A stretch of 64,000 nt of DNA from Paramacrobiotus metropolitanus (lineage: Eukaryota > Tardigrada > Eutardigrada > Parachela > Macrobiotidae). A model generated the notes under the pieces. It was given only the letters and a program-made list of their open reading frames with translations. It was not told where the DNA came from and made no database searches. The DNA lies in NCBI RefSeq assembly GCF_019649055.1, contig NW_026570275.1:620001-684000 (forward strand), in the 5' to 3' direction. Below, piece by piece: positions 11,555 through 20,497 of this stretch (the first letter of the stretch is position 1; every line of letters begins with the position of its first letter). The position numbers were made by a program, and so were the translations under genes.

Positions 11555-12085
11555 TTATAAACACGTGTTTTGCATTGAAAAGTCATTAATAAAGTTACGA
11601 ACCATCAAGTCGTTTTGAAATTGATTATCAATCTGATATAGGTTATGAATGATGTAGGAATAGGAAAAGCGACATACTGATCGCATTACTATAAAAAACA
11701 TGCAGTGTTGAGCGCAGGTAGTGGACAATGGCTGTTGTAAAACAGCTCGCTGTTCGTATAGGGGCAACGGTGGTGATGACGCAGGCTGGCCGATGAGTTG
11801 CGTTTTCAGAAAATTTTCAAGTGACTGACTATAATAGGCCACGGGTTTGCTGTAGGAATCGAAAACTTCAATAAATGAGGCACTCAACGTAGACGGCAAT
11901 CCAATGTGTTCCGGGTTCGCTGGCTGGATCAGTGTTTACAATAAACGCAGCAGGTAGGTCGACCTCTGTAAGATGCTGCTGCTGTAGCTCATCTAGGCGT
12001 AAACGCCGCGAAACACCGATCTCAGCATGTGCGAAGCGGGGTTGTACTGTGACCACATGATATTCCGAATTTCCTGTTCGTTCAT
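11555..12085 (-). CDS. Adenain-like cysteine protease, frameshifted
   Basis: This is the virion-maturation protease of the element. The start is MNEQEIRNIMWSQ (ATG at 12085). The family landmarks are in order: FRGVYA, DELQQQH, PAAFIVNTDP, the catalytic His block GTHWIAVYVE, then FIEVFDSYSKP, where Asp takes the adenain acidic position. Last comes TTCAQHCMFFIV with the nucleophile Cys. These match the His-Asp/Glu-Cys order of adenovirus protease. Two frame breaks, near 11995-12003 (next to a TAG) and near 11885, split it over three open frames. About 175 codons, slightly short of adenain at about 205. It follows the major capsid gene on the same strand with 20 bases between. Confidence 0.85.
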
Positions 12086-12105
12086 TGTGACGATTTGTTG
12101 TTTAA

Positions 12106-13450
12106 TTACGATGCAAAGTCGCAAATAACCTGGCGTAAATTGGTGAATTCTATTAAATGGTCGCACGTTATCCAAGCCAGCATTTGATAGGCATTAGTTA
12201 GTGGTGTGTCAAAAGTTACTTCCAGGCCCACTGTCCCTGATCGAATTAGCGTCATGGGCCCTAAGCCTGTAGCCGTTGGCGTCAGGTCAAAAGCGAACAC
12301 TGTGTATCCTTTGCGTATGTATGACGATCCAGAATATGGGCTCCAGCTGGATGGTTTTTTTGATTCAAAACATCCAAGAAGCCGTCATAACACTTTAAAT
12401 AGCGGTTGTTTGGAAAGTCACACATGTAGGGTATCGTTGGGTATTGCTTCCCATCCACATTAATACAGATTTGACGAACGCGACAATGATCAAATACAAA
12501 CGGATTGAGGCTTGTTGTGCCATGGAAGCGGTCCGATTGCACAAAAGCAATAAATACCACCTTAGGTAGTTGGCCGTACTTGAGGTCAGAAAAGGCTATG
12601 GTTTGGGTGCCAGCAGGAATAGCACGCGCCTTTAATTCTGCGCGTTCAATGTGGTATTTGGCTGTTGTTGTTTGTAACTTTTGTGTAATAGCGTTCATGA
12701 AATCCGGTGATGGGATATAGCGTCGTACGGTTATGCGTGGATGTTTCATAAATGCCTTGTATTCTGTTGCAGCCGCCGCACCAGTATTCCATGATCGTAA
12801 ATAAAATTCTGAATTGTTAAAGTATAGGCTAACGTGCACGGGCACGCCTGTGAGCAAAGGTTTTGATTGTACGCATAAGTCCGTGAAAATCTTTCCCGAT
12901 AACTGAACGCTAGCACTTAAAGCAAATAGCTCCTTGCGCTTTGCTTCACCAGTGTTCTCTGTGGCATGTTCCATCTTGCCTGGTGTGTCGAAATAAAATC
13001 CGCCGCTCGTTAGCTGGCTTTTCATGGCATCTTCAGTATAACTTGTTAGAACCTCCATTATAGCGCGATAGGGATAATAAGGTGAACAGTCAGAGATCAC
13101 CTTGTTCGCCACAGTAAAATGAATTTGTTTGAACAAACTATGCACAATATAATTAACAGGCGCTACGTTATCATTGTTCTCTAGGTTCACCCATGCATTT
13201 GTGGCGTCTTTTTCTTTATACTTAATTCACACTCAAAACACGTATCCGTGAGCGAGAGCAGACCGTTGGATGACGGCGGGATAAAGAAAGACAGGTTACC
13301 GCTTAATGGTGAGTCTTCCGGAGGCGCCGACTCTGGTCCATACTCTTGTGTCTCATAGCTGAAACGTTCCGTTAACGATGCCGGTACGGAGAACAGGTTC
13401 ATGTCACTAGACATGGCCGGCTCTGAGTGTGGTAGGAGATATTCAGGCAT
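12106..13450 (-). CDS. Major capsid protein (hexon-like double jelly roll), frameshifted
   Basis: This is the hexon-like major capsid protein of Polintons, the family often labelled F54H12.2-like in animal genomes. The N-terminal frame (13187-13450) holds the conserved NLFSVP motif and FFIPPSSNGLLSLTDT. The main frame (12282-13190) has NYIVHSLFKQIHFTV, YPYRAIMEVL, AMKSQLTSGG, DLCVQSKPLL, KYHIERAELK, IPAGTQTIAFSDLKYGQLPK and NPFVFDHC. The last frame (12106-12300) begins MFAFDLTPT and ends near EFTNLR. Frame breaks lie near 13190 and 12290. About 450 codons, near the short end for the family. MPEYLLPHS at 13450 is the chosen start; MSSDMNLF is an alternative. Confidence 0.9.
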
Positions 13451-13500
13451 TTTTGTAGTTTTTTTAGAAAATATCGGGATACTTATCAAAAGAACCGTTA

Positions 13501-13968
13501 CTAGTACGGTGCTTTCGTCGTTTCGTGTTTTTTCTCTTTTGAATGTTTAGTAGGGCGTTTGCGTTTACTTCCGCTACCAGTTTGCTGTTTAACAGTCACG
13601 AGTTGAGGGGCTTCAGTAGAGGTTACTGCTGCGTCTGAAGGCTGAGCTGGCTCCAATATTTTCCCTAGCTTTTCAGTCACCTTTTCCGCAGCACTGGTGG
13701 CTACACTTTGAGCGGCTTGCTTCAAGTGAGGTTTTGCTGACTCTAATGCTGCTCTAGCATGGGGTAGAGCGCTTCGAACGAGCGGTGCGGTGAATTTGGA
13801 GACGCGCGAAAACACTGTTCGGAAAAAGTCTGCTAAGCCTGAACCGCTTTGTAGACCTGAACTCCGATATCTGCCTAATGGACCATAACCAATCTGATTC
13901 TGTTCAAACAGCTCCTCAAATAGACTTGAATCAGGTTCAAAGAGCACAAGGTTATGGGGCGCAGCCAT
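13501..13968 (-). CDS. pVI/pX-like minor virion protein
   Basis: An intact frame of 155 codons between the two capsid genes. Its start (ATG at 13968) overlaps the end of the minor capsid gene by 17 bases. It has a Gly-rich segment then an amphipathic stretch, SGSGLADFFRTVFSRV, as in Polinton/adintovirus pVI-like proteins. Alanine-rich helices follow (residues about 62-102), then a Thr/Lys/Arg-rich tail with a nuclear-type signal, KRKRPTKHSKEKK. By analogy with adenovirus VI/X it would link DNA, capsid and membrane. Position and the amphipathic block carry the call. It is one of the few unbroken genes. Confidence 0.72.
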   Translation of the reverse strand: MAAPHNLVLFEPDSSLFEELFEQNQIGYGPLGRYRSSGLQSGSGLADFFRTVFSRVSKFTAPLVRSALPHARAALESAKPHLKQAAQSVATSAAEKVTEKLGKILEPAQPSDAAVTSTEAPQLVTVKQQTGSGSKRKRPTKHSKEKKHETTKAPY

Positions 13969-15019
13969 GATAACAGCTAGAGCTATAACGTTTCAAACGA
14001 ACAGGCCTAAAATGCAGTTTCACTAATGATTTTCCCGCCTGAAATTTAAAATCTTCGTCTTCGGAGCTCAAGTTGATTTCGATGGTTTCGATGAAATTAC
14101 GTACTAGTGGTACATAATGTGGTTGGTCGAATCGTTCCGTTATGAGATCAAACGGTTCTCCTTTAATAGGCATAGAACGTAAACTTGTGCGGTTTGATCG
14201 CCTAACGCTGAAAACTCCACAATGTCCGAATAAACATACATTGTTGTGTTGTTATGTTGCATGTTGGTAGATTTATTGGACGCTACCACCATTGGTACGT
14301 CCAACGTATCAGCATTCAGCGGTTGTTTTCTTTTAAGTAGGTACCATAGATAAGGTCGAGGAGTAATAAAAGTACTAGGAATTCTTCCGAACGGTTCAGC
14401 TGGCGTCCCATCTTCTTCTATCATTTCTTCAATATAGTAACGAAATTTTGAAGGAACACCGTCAAGATCTTTAAAGTCTAAAGGGTCTATATCGTGTTGA
14501 GTCTGCACAAAACCAAGTAACCCTTTCAATCGGTCATCGTTTTCGAAAACGCAGCTTGCCACGCAAGCTATTAAACGTTACTTCCGTCTTGAGCGTTACA
14601 GGATTATAACGTATATTGAACACCTTTGTGGTACTGTTATTTGTGCGAAGGCGTGAGGGAGTAACATTGCGACCTTTTAAGTCTACCGAGTTTGGCGACT
14701 GTCGCTCAATTACGTCAATTAGCGCCTTCAATGTATATAGACCCGGTGGAATGATGATCGTATTCTGAACCGATGACAAGGAAGTGTCACTGATGACATC
14801 GTACTCGTTAACAGTTAGTTCTTGCTCTTTTGGTATGTTGTAGATTGAGTTTGTATATTGCAATTCCACCAAACCCACTTCCCACCGGCCCGATAAGGAA
14901 ATTGGAATTTTTAGTTTAGTCTTCCACATTTGCGCACTGTTCTTGGGATACATGTCCATTGACGCATCGCTTGGTAATGTTACGTAAAACGGTGTACTGT
15001 TTCCAACAACACTAGCCAT
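13952..15019 (-). CDS. Minor capsid protein (penton-like jelly roll), frameshifted
   Basis: This is the Polinton penton homologue. The first frame (14534-15019) opens with FYVTLPSDASMDMYPKN and GRWEVGLVELQY, the most conserved segment of the family. The second (14140-14562) holds MYVYSDIVEF, and the third (13952-14173) holds FDQPHYVPLVRNFIETIEI and GKSLVKLHFRPV. Frame breaks fall near 14545 and 14160. About 355 codons, usual for the family. The ATG at 15019 overlaps the integrase stop by a few bases, so the two are packed head to tail. It would cap the capsid vertices around the major capsid protein. Confidence 0.88.
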
Positions 15020-15599
15020 TTCCGTCAGCTACTTTTGATAGCTCTTGCTCATAAAACTTTCCAATTACACTGGGTCCACCGTCAGCAGGTTCCACTTCAT
15101 ACACAGGTACGCGATGCTTGATTACCTTATTCACTCGATATAGCTTTTTGTGTACTTCACATCAGCGCCTTTCTTAAAAAGTTGCTTTTGCAAACGAAGA
15201 CGCACTGTGTCTCCGTCCTTAAATAGCGGTACCTTAGCTTTGCTTTTGTTATTACTGTTGGACTGTAATCGCTGAAACACTAAAAGCGAATTTTCTCGAT
15301 TGACGTCATTCGGCGCCAATCCATGCGCCGTGTGAGGTGTGCTGTTGTAGCTGTGAATAATGTCCTGTAACTTGTCATAATATTTTACACTCCCATCACG
15401 AGCGGTCATCAGTCGCATGAGACGCTCTCGTAACGTTCGGATGAATCGTTCTGCCATGTTAGCTTTAATTTCACAGTTCTCTTCAGAAAACATAACGACG
15501 CCGTTCTGTTTCATGTAGTCTTGAACTGGTTTGTTGTAAAATTCACGCCCTGTGAACGAATAATACAGTTAGTTTGCGACGCTTACGACGGTTCCATCC

Positions 15600-15632
<33 letters not shown>

Positions 15633-16027
15633 AGTACCTCTATCCACTTGTAAATACATAGGTGGTCCATACAAACGAGAAAAGGCTTTCTCCAGGGCAG
15701 GAAGAACGTATTCACTGCTTTTTTTTTGTCAGCATTTCGCATGCTACTTTTTGGAAAAACTGTCCACAACAACCAGCAGAAATTTTTATGTTTATTCTGC
15801 TTTGCGTAACGGGACACATCCATCAGGTCAGCCATGTATTGTTCACCGAACTGTATTGAAACTACCGGATTTCTGCGGAATTTCCGCCGAGACGGCTTAT
15901 GTAAATTGTAGGCGTCAATTCCTTGCAGAAGCTTTAGGGCTTTGTCATGCTGATTAAGTTCGCTTGACACGGTTTGATGCTTCCGGAATCGTTCCACCCC
16001 CAGGCTTGCCACTTGCGCCGCACTCAC
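15012..16027 (-). CDS. Retrovirus-type integrase (Polinton INT), one intron, frameshifted
   Basis: This DDE integrase inserts the element and makes the 6-bp duplication. The N-terminal part has LHKPSRRKF and the core first aspartate in EQYMADLMDVSRYAKQN. In another frame of 15640-15700, ALEKAFSRLYGPPMYLQVDR holds the second Asp. After the intron comes GREFYNKPVQDYMKQNG, then the catalytic Glu block MAERFIRTLRERLM and the SYNSTPHTAHGLAP tail. The C-terminus includes VYEVEPADGGPSVIGKFYEQ. The intron (15550-15637, 88 bp, GTAC..CACAG on the minus strand) splits the second Asp block in phase and contains a (CA)n tract. Frame breaks lie in the core and near 15140 (run of A). The upstream boundary is uncertain. 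Confidence 0.88.
15600..15634. repeat. (GT)n microsatellite inside the integrase intron
   Basis: A (tg)n run with one ttt interruption, wholly inside the predicted 88-bp intron. Confidence 0.9.
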
Positions 16028-16245
16028 GTACTCCGCTTCCCATCTTTAGTTAGGTCAACTTGGACACTGACGTCAACTTTGTTTTTGTTTTGACCAAAGC
16101 TATTGTCTTTACTGACGTTTGAGTCTTCCGAATCTTTATCCCCAGCACAGCATGATGAAATAAAGGTCAGCTTCATACCCTCTCCAAAGTTCAGGCTGAC
16201 TGGTATGCACCCCGCCATGCCTGCTATTCTTAAATAACTAACCAC
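16024..16245 (-). CDS. Small open frame upstream of the integrase, unrecognised
   Basis: A 73-codon frame overlapping the integrase frame by 4 bases and the third gene's C-terminal region by 16 bases. It has a short hydrophobic start (MVSYLRIAGMAGCIPVSLNF), then Asp/Ser/Lys-rich polar sequence. It may be an N-terminal integrase extension or simply an open frame by chance. No domain is recognised. Confidence 0.25.
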   Translation of the reverse strand: MVSYLRIAGMAGCIPVSLNFGEGMKLTFISSCCAGDKDSEDSNVSKDNSFGQNKNKVDVSVQVDLTKDGKRST

Positions 16246-16918
16246 TTTAAGCGCTTGTGTTGTTGAAGTTTTCTTTTTCCAAAGCCCAGCTGTGGATCAT
16301 CATATTTATTTTCAACGGCGTAATAGTCTACCCGATCTCGATTTCTTAAATTATGTATTTTGTTTAACGTTGTTTGAAGTCGTTTTTTGATTTTGGATGG
16401 CCGATTTTGCTTGGCGTGATCATGTCCTCATACACTTTCCGTTTTCCTTGTGACCTTGAAGGGAACTTGCAGGCGTTGCGTACTGGCTGTTTTCACCGCT
16501 TAACGGTTGTTGGCGCACCGGTGTACCGGTACCTGCTTTGCCAAATATACTGGCGGCATGCTTTTTAAAAGTGACTGTTTTCGTCGAGCTGAAGTTCTTT
16601 TACCATCTGCTTAAATATAGGTTTTGGTTTACGAATTTTTTTCAAAGGCTGGGATCCTTCCTGGGAAATATTTGATTGGTTTGGCTACCGCTCGTATCAT
16701 CTAAAGGTACGGCCGCAGCGCCAAAACCGCTGCAGACTAGATGAAAGTAATTGTGCTTTCTGATATTCCGATAGGCTTTTGTTAGCCAAAGTTTCCGTTG
16801 TCAGCTGTTCTAGAGAAAGGATTTTGGAAGCTTCTGGGGGTACTTGGTTTAGTGCTAGCTCAACCTCCGTGCGCCGTTTCTCCGCTTGCCGTTTTGGTAT
16901 TAGCATATAGGTTTCCAT
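16230..16918 (-). CDS. Conserved Polinton protein 3 (homologue of 49480-50268), frameshifted
   Basis: The third member of the conserved block. The N-terminal frame (16697-16918) starts METYMLIPKRQAEKRRTEVE and contains LSLEQLTTETLANKSLSEYQKAQLLSSSLQRF. That aligns in pattern with VITLDAQVAETLQRSDTSEFEKASQLSSILEPF of the second remnant: an acidic helix, then ..SEYxKAxxLSS. The middle is broken by several frame changes. The C-terminus reads RVDYYAVENKYDDPQLGFGKKK before the stop at 16230-16232. The protein is charged and without membrane segments. Its position directly after ATPase and small protein, repeated in two remnants, suggests a virion or packaging role (inference). Function unknown. 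Confidence 0.6.
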
Positions 16919-16933
16919 GTTTTTTTTATATGC

Positions 16934-17269
16934 TTATTGGTGGTTTGCTGTCACTGCGCTTATAACGGCTGATGCTAGTAATGGTAATAGAGCGGGTAAG
17001 AATCCTCCTCGTTGTAATAGTATACGTTTTTTCTTTGAAGTGATACACTTGGAGATGCTAGAAGCTTTATGGGAGTCTTGCACTTTTACACGCTGTCAGC
17101 TGATGAGGCTTTAAGGGACTCGTCCTTTAATAAGGTTCAAGGCAAGCTCTTGAATACCCCTTATATGGTGTTTATCGCAACACTGCTTCAACAGTGCTCT
17201 TCGTTGCTTAGGCTTTGCCCGGTTAAGGGTAAGCAAAAACGGGGCAATCTCCTTCGCTTTACTTGCCAT
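16934..17269 (-). CDS. Small basic protein with hydrophobic C-terminus (conserved Polinton block), frameshifted
   Basis: It starts MASKAKEIAPFLLTLNRAKP (ATG at 17269, overlapping the ATPase end by 11 bases). A helical segment, GIQELALNLIKGRVPL, follows. After a frame break near 17115 come a basic motif and the Gly/Leu-rich hydrophobic segment RGGFLPALLPLLASAVISAV, then a stop at 16934-16936. The same plan (helix with ALNLIKG-like core, basic stretch, Gly-Leu-Pro hydrophobic tail) recurs at 49188-49480 and 58687-59020. The tail could insert in a membrane or act as a virion peptide like adenovirus pX. Function unknown. Confidence 0.65.
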
Positions 17270-17895
17270 TTTTTAGGCTCAGTGATGGCAGATGATCAGT
17301 ATAAATTCTCATTGTCTCTTTAGGAAACAAATGCGATCGCAGCCTTAAATAAGATGGACAAGCTGGGGTAAGGTCAATTAAGAGCGGTTGATAGTTTTCT
17401 GACGTGCAAGCCGCGTACGCTTGCGCAAGGCACTTTAGTTTTGTTTGACGTTGTAAGATATCGATCTGGCCGAGGTCCCGAGCATTCTTAAACAGCACCA
17501 TATACTGACAATTTAGTGTTATATCACGCATCGCTTTTCCTTGTTTGTACAGGTTTTGGGTAATATAAATAACGCTCAGGTTTTTATGGTGAATTCCTTG
17601 CGTGAACAGATTACTGGCCTGCTCATTTTTTTGCCATCTCGTGTGCCAAATCATCCACAATCAGTAAATTTGTCACCTCTTTATCGAAAAAATCCTCGTC
17701 CGAAAAAAGGTCACTCAGTCCTTTCACAAACTCTGTTTCTGGACACTGAACTTTCAAAGCATCGTATCCATTCTGCCACTGATTGTATGCATATACCACT
17801 CTTCTCGGAGTCGAAGTCATCATTTCTTTTCGTTGCTCGATTAGGCGGAAGACAAAAGACGATTTTCCAACCATTGTAGGACCGCAAATCATCAT
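17259..17895 (-). CDS. Genome-packaging ATPase (FtsK/HerA, A32-like), frameshifted
   Basis: This would pump DNA into capsids. Walker A is GPTMVGKSS near the start and Walker B is NLLIVDDLAHEM. The sensor/arginine-rich part reads GIHHKNLSVIYITQNLYKQG, DITLNCQYMVLFKNARD and QIDILQRQTK, the signature run of Polinton/poxvirus A32-type ATPases. A single frame break lies in a run of seven T at 17626-17632. The frame extends without a stop upstream of the first ATG (LVTPFGMM), so the true start may be an upstream exon or codon. About 212 codons. Homologues lie at 48573-49203 and 58052-58686. Only 20 bases separate it from the divergent TBP gene. Confidence 0.92.
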
Positions 17896-17915
17896 TCCAA
17901 AAGGAGTTACGAGTT

Positions 17916-18481
17916 TTGGCTGACTTTCCAGCCCACGAAATTGTTTTGAATTACTGCTGTCATGGCGGCATCAATAAAAATATAGTCGCAGTTGGTAAAC
18001 TGAATTGTGGCTTTGATCTTCAAGATATCGCAGACCTTCTCCAGATCCCGTACGATCCCAACATTTTTTCAGGACTTACTATTCGCCGAACGCGTCCATA
18101 CAAAAGTCACTGTCAACTATACAGCAATGGTCGGATTACAGTAAACGGAGCTGTTACCGAGCGTAATGCTGAAGAGCTTCTCGAACTCTATTGTAACGAT
18201 ATGCACATTTTAGGCTATACCGATGCGTACGTTACGGACTTCGAAATAGTTAATGTAGTAGCGTCTTGGGACATGTATCGACCATTGAAACTAGATAACG
18301 TGTTTAAAAGCTGCACTGCTACCGCCCGTGTTATGAACCTGAACTGTTTCCTGGTCTAAGCGTCCATCTACCGGAAGCAACTTGTGTAATTTTTACCTCT
18401 GGTAAAGTTAATATTTTGGGTGCAAAGTCGGAATTGGCTGTGCGTAGTACGGCAGCCGAACTTCGCTTGCTACTGTTTTAA
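17916..18481 (+). CDS. TATA-binding protein (TBP) homologue, one frameshift
   Basis: This encodes the two-repeat saddle core of TBP. The first repeat is in the 147-codon frame at 17916-18359: IVAVGKLNCGFDLQDIA, NIFSGLTIRRTRPYK, LYSNGRITVNGAV, then FEIVNVVAS. The second is in the next frame: YEPELFPGLS, CVIFTSGKVNILGAKSE, then a stop at 18479-18481. YEPELFPGL and IF.SGK....GAK are the canonical second-repeat TBP motifs. The break is near 18327. Nothing precedes the core except about 20 residues, as in minimal TBPs. It is intronless and diverges from the ATPase. It may direct host polymerase to the element's many TATATAA boxes. That role is inference; the family call is strong. Confidence 0.88.
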
Positions 18482-18570
18482 TGTTCACATGAATCTTATC
18501 AAAGTTCAATTTGTTTGTTTTTTTTTACTAAGTCTTCTCCGCTTTAATAGACCACTGCTCTGCCATAAAC

Positions 18571-18646
18571 TAATAAACATACGAAAAAACGATATTCTTT
18601 TTTTTTTTTTTTTTTTTTAAAAAAAACAAAACCGTCAGTTTTAACA
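18571..18646. terminator. Convergent 3' region with AATAAA and poly-T tract
   Basis: aataaac near 18571 could be the polyadenylation signal of the TBP transcript. A run of about 20 T followed by 8 A (18597-18626) lies between the convergent TBP and BIR genes. Confidence 0.45.
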
Positions 18647-19248
18647 TCAGTTTTCTTGCGGCGGGCGATCTGGTCTGCAGGACGTTCCGCTATGCCAGTC
18701 ATGCTCAGCTTGTGGGTCGTCATGCGGCTCCCAGTTTTCTAACTCTAGTCCACAATGAATACACTTCACTAGGTCACGCAATCCCGTGTAAAGAAGCCGG
18801 CTCGCAAAACGCGCCGCTGACGGTGTACGCAGTGTCCAGTTCCGGTGTTGAAACGAGTGCAGACGGTATACGAACCGTCTGAATTCATGTTGCAGCCGAT
18901 AGCCTGCTGCAGCACGCCCAGGAGTCGCTGTGTCCGTTCTTCTGGTAGGCGCTCCCGGGGATCCAACCAAACCAAAGTGTATCCACTCAAAGCGCCCAAT
19001 GGTAGACGATACGGCCTATCCGCCGCAGGCGCTGAAGTCGACGCAGTTGCTGGTTCTGGCCGTAGCGGTGGTTGTGGCGGAGTTGGCGTGGCTGGTGACG
19101 CTCCGGTTTCAGCGCTTGGTACTGAAGCTGAGTCCGGTACTTGCGGTGGAACAGACCTTGTTGAGCTTACTGGAGAATCTTGCAATTCGCCATCTTCAAC
19201 CAGAAGAGAGTCTCCACCACTATCGTAGTCTTCGTTGACTTCAGACAT
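18647..19248 (-). CDS. BIR-domain protein 1 (IAP-like), frameshifted
   Basis: The first frame (18769-19248) starts MSEVNEDYDSGGDS. It is long, Ser/Pro/Thr/Ala rich and presumably disordered, then reaches the start of a BIR fold near RVLRAGFFTRD. In the next frame (18647-18970) the zinc-binding half follows: CIHCGLELENWEPHDDPQAEHDW with the C-x-x-C, W, DDP and EH positions of BIR repeats, then a terminal Cys. The break is near 18790-18800. About 200 codons with a single BIR. Baculovirus and animal IAPs use BIRs to bind caspases or their activators. An anti-apoptotic role here is inference. A TATA box lies at 19284-19292. Confidence 0.75.
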
Positions 19249-19283
19249 TTTTACACTGCCGTACTAACCGCTTGCATGTTTCT

Positions 19284-19292
19284 CGGTTTATA
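19284..19292 (-). promoter_or_regulatory. TATA box of BIR gene 1
   Basis: On the minus strand GGTATATAAAC lies about 40 bases before the ATG at 19248. Confidence 0.6.
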
Positions 19293-19647
19293 TACCGGCC
19301 ATCGGTATGGTAGCGTTAGGGTCACCTTTATAGGATCGATACCGTTCAAGGATCATTTCCCACCATGACTGATAACCAGCCCGACGCGATACTATTTTAC
19401 AGCAGTACTGTGCGACCTGCATGACTTTCCCAACATACAGGCCTAGGTCAGAGTCACCGTTCACAGGTCGGGGTAGCGGAAGCCGATAGCGACCTCTCAA
19501 AAACTGTGGCTCCCACCAGCTTGAACAATTCGGGTTAACTGGTAGACTAGAAAAAATCTTCTGGCTTCTAGGCTTGGGGACTTCATACCCCACGTGGAGA
19601 ATTTTGCATAACCAGCCATCGACCATGATGTTCATACCCGGTGCCAA
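19288..19647 (-). CDS. Cys/Trp-rich protein, unrecognised; possible mature part of a secreted product
   Basis: An intact frame of 119 codons starting MAPGMNIMVDGWLCKILHVG, with six cysteines or so and many Trp and Arg residues (SSWWEPQ, YQSWWEMIL). I do not recognise the fold. The signal-peptide frame at 19667-19837 lies directly upstream on the same strand, separated by a run of eight T. The two may be one gene broken at that homopolymer. If so the product would be secreted and disulphide-rich. Its end overlaps the TATA box of BIR gene 1. Confidence 0.45.
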   Translation of the reverse strand: MAPGMNIMVDGWLCKILHVGYEVPKPRSQKIFSSLPVNPNCSSWWEPQFLRGRYRLPLPRPVNGDSDLGLYVGKVMQVAQYCCKIVSRRAGYQSWWEMILERYRSYKGDPNATIPMAGI

Positions 19648-19666
19648 ATCTAAACAATTGTTTTTT

Positions 19667-19837
19667 TTATTTGACTTTCAGACGACCCTCTGTTTTTATA
19701 TTTGTTTTACCGTGAATTTCCTTCACAACGTCCCTGACAAACATCTCAGTGTCACTATTAAAGGTTGAATTATCACTTGCCAAACCGCCGAACACCGATG
19801 GAGCACACAGGAGGAAAACAATCGTCTTGAACTCCAT
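19667..19837 (-). CDS. Short frame with signal peptide
   Basis: This 56-codon frame starts MEFKTIVFLLCAPSVFGGLA. It shows a charged N-region, a hydrophobic core and a small-residue cleavage region, followed by DNSTFNSDTEMFVRDVV with two possible N-glycosylation sites. It ends at a stop beside the T run at 19661-19668. A TATA-like sequence (tataag, minus strand) lies about 55 bases upstream. It is most likely the N-terminus of the 19288-19647 product, or a separate small secreted peptide. Confidence 0.5.
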   Translation of the reverse strand: MEFKTIVFLLCAPSVFGGLASDNSTFNSDTEMFVRDVVKEIHGKTNIKTEGRLKVK

Positions 19838-19917
19838 GGTTGTTTTTAATAAAAAAACGACGTTCTAGAAACTTGCAGGTCGTTGCCTTATACTCTGAAA
19901 CTTGAACTCCTAAGGCC

Positions 19918-20367
19918 TTAAATAGACTTTACACCCGCAGCCGTATCGGTCTCTAGTGCTATCTTAATTTCTTCCAAGAAACCGTGCAGTATATGATACA
20001 GCATATACTGGTCGTAACTCTTAAAGTGGATGGAGAACCCATGAGCGTTGACTAATGCCATTCTTGAACAATCCAGTTCGTACTCTATTTCCAATGTCCA
20101 AGGTGATTCCGGTTGTGTATCTTTAAATTTTTAACCATTTTGGACTTTTTTAATAATTCATGGATGTCGTATGCTTCTGCAGCACCAAACGTCCAGGACA
20201 CTCTCGCCCTGCCTGTTCGTCCACAAGTTGCAATCGCTTAAAACGGCCTCCCTTGCCCGTTATGATATTAACTTTGTACCTCGTTTCAAATCCCAGCTCG
20301 CTTCGCATTCTCCCTGGTCTAACGGTTTAATCACCGCTCCGTACATTATATCTGATGTAGCGTCCAT
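19918..20367 (-). CDS. Small accessory protein A (paralogue of 20498-20953), frameshifted
   Basis: The first frame starts MDATSDIMYGAVIKPLDQGE. Later frames hold VNIITGKGGRFKRLQLVDEQ and, at the end, SPWTLEIEYELDCSRMALVN plus YMLYHILHGFLEEIKIALE. The pattern W-x-x-E-x-E ... CS ... IL-x-x-x-x-EI-x-x-A matches the intact neighbour (LSWDMEVEATTYCSKLLLNH, LCNILQAYEREINEA). This supports tandem duplication. At least three frame breaks are needed. No known domain. The stop (19918-19920) sits in ttaaatagacttta, a sequence that recurs at the end of the neighbour region. Confidence 0.5.
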
Positions 20368-20497
20368 TGTGTTCGATATGGCGTTCGTTTTTGTTTTGCA
20401 GTGTAAAGATATTCTCTGATTAACGATATGGTTTTTTCTGTACTATATACAACAACCACCTTAAATAGACTTTATTCAATATTGCCATCAATAACAG

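Noticed and set aside
15574-15957. 127-codon plus-strand frame across the microsatellite
   Set aside because: It is antisense to the integrase and partly translates the GT repeat.
18845-19238. Plus-strand frames opposite BIR gene 1
   Set aside because: They mirror the Ser/Pro/Ala-rich minus-strand frame and carry no domain.
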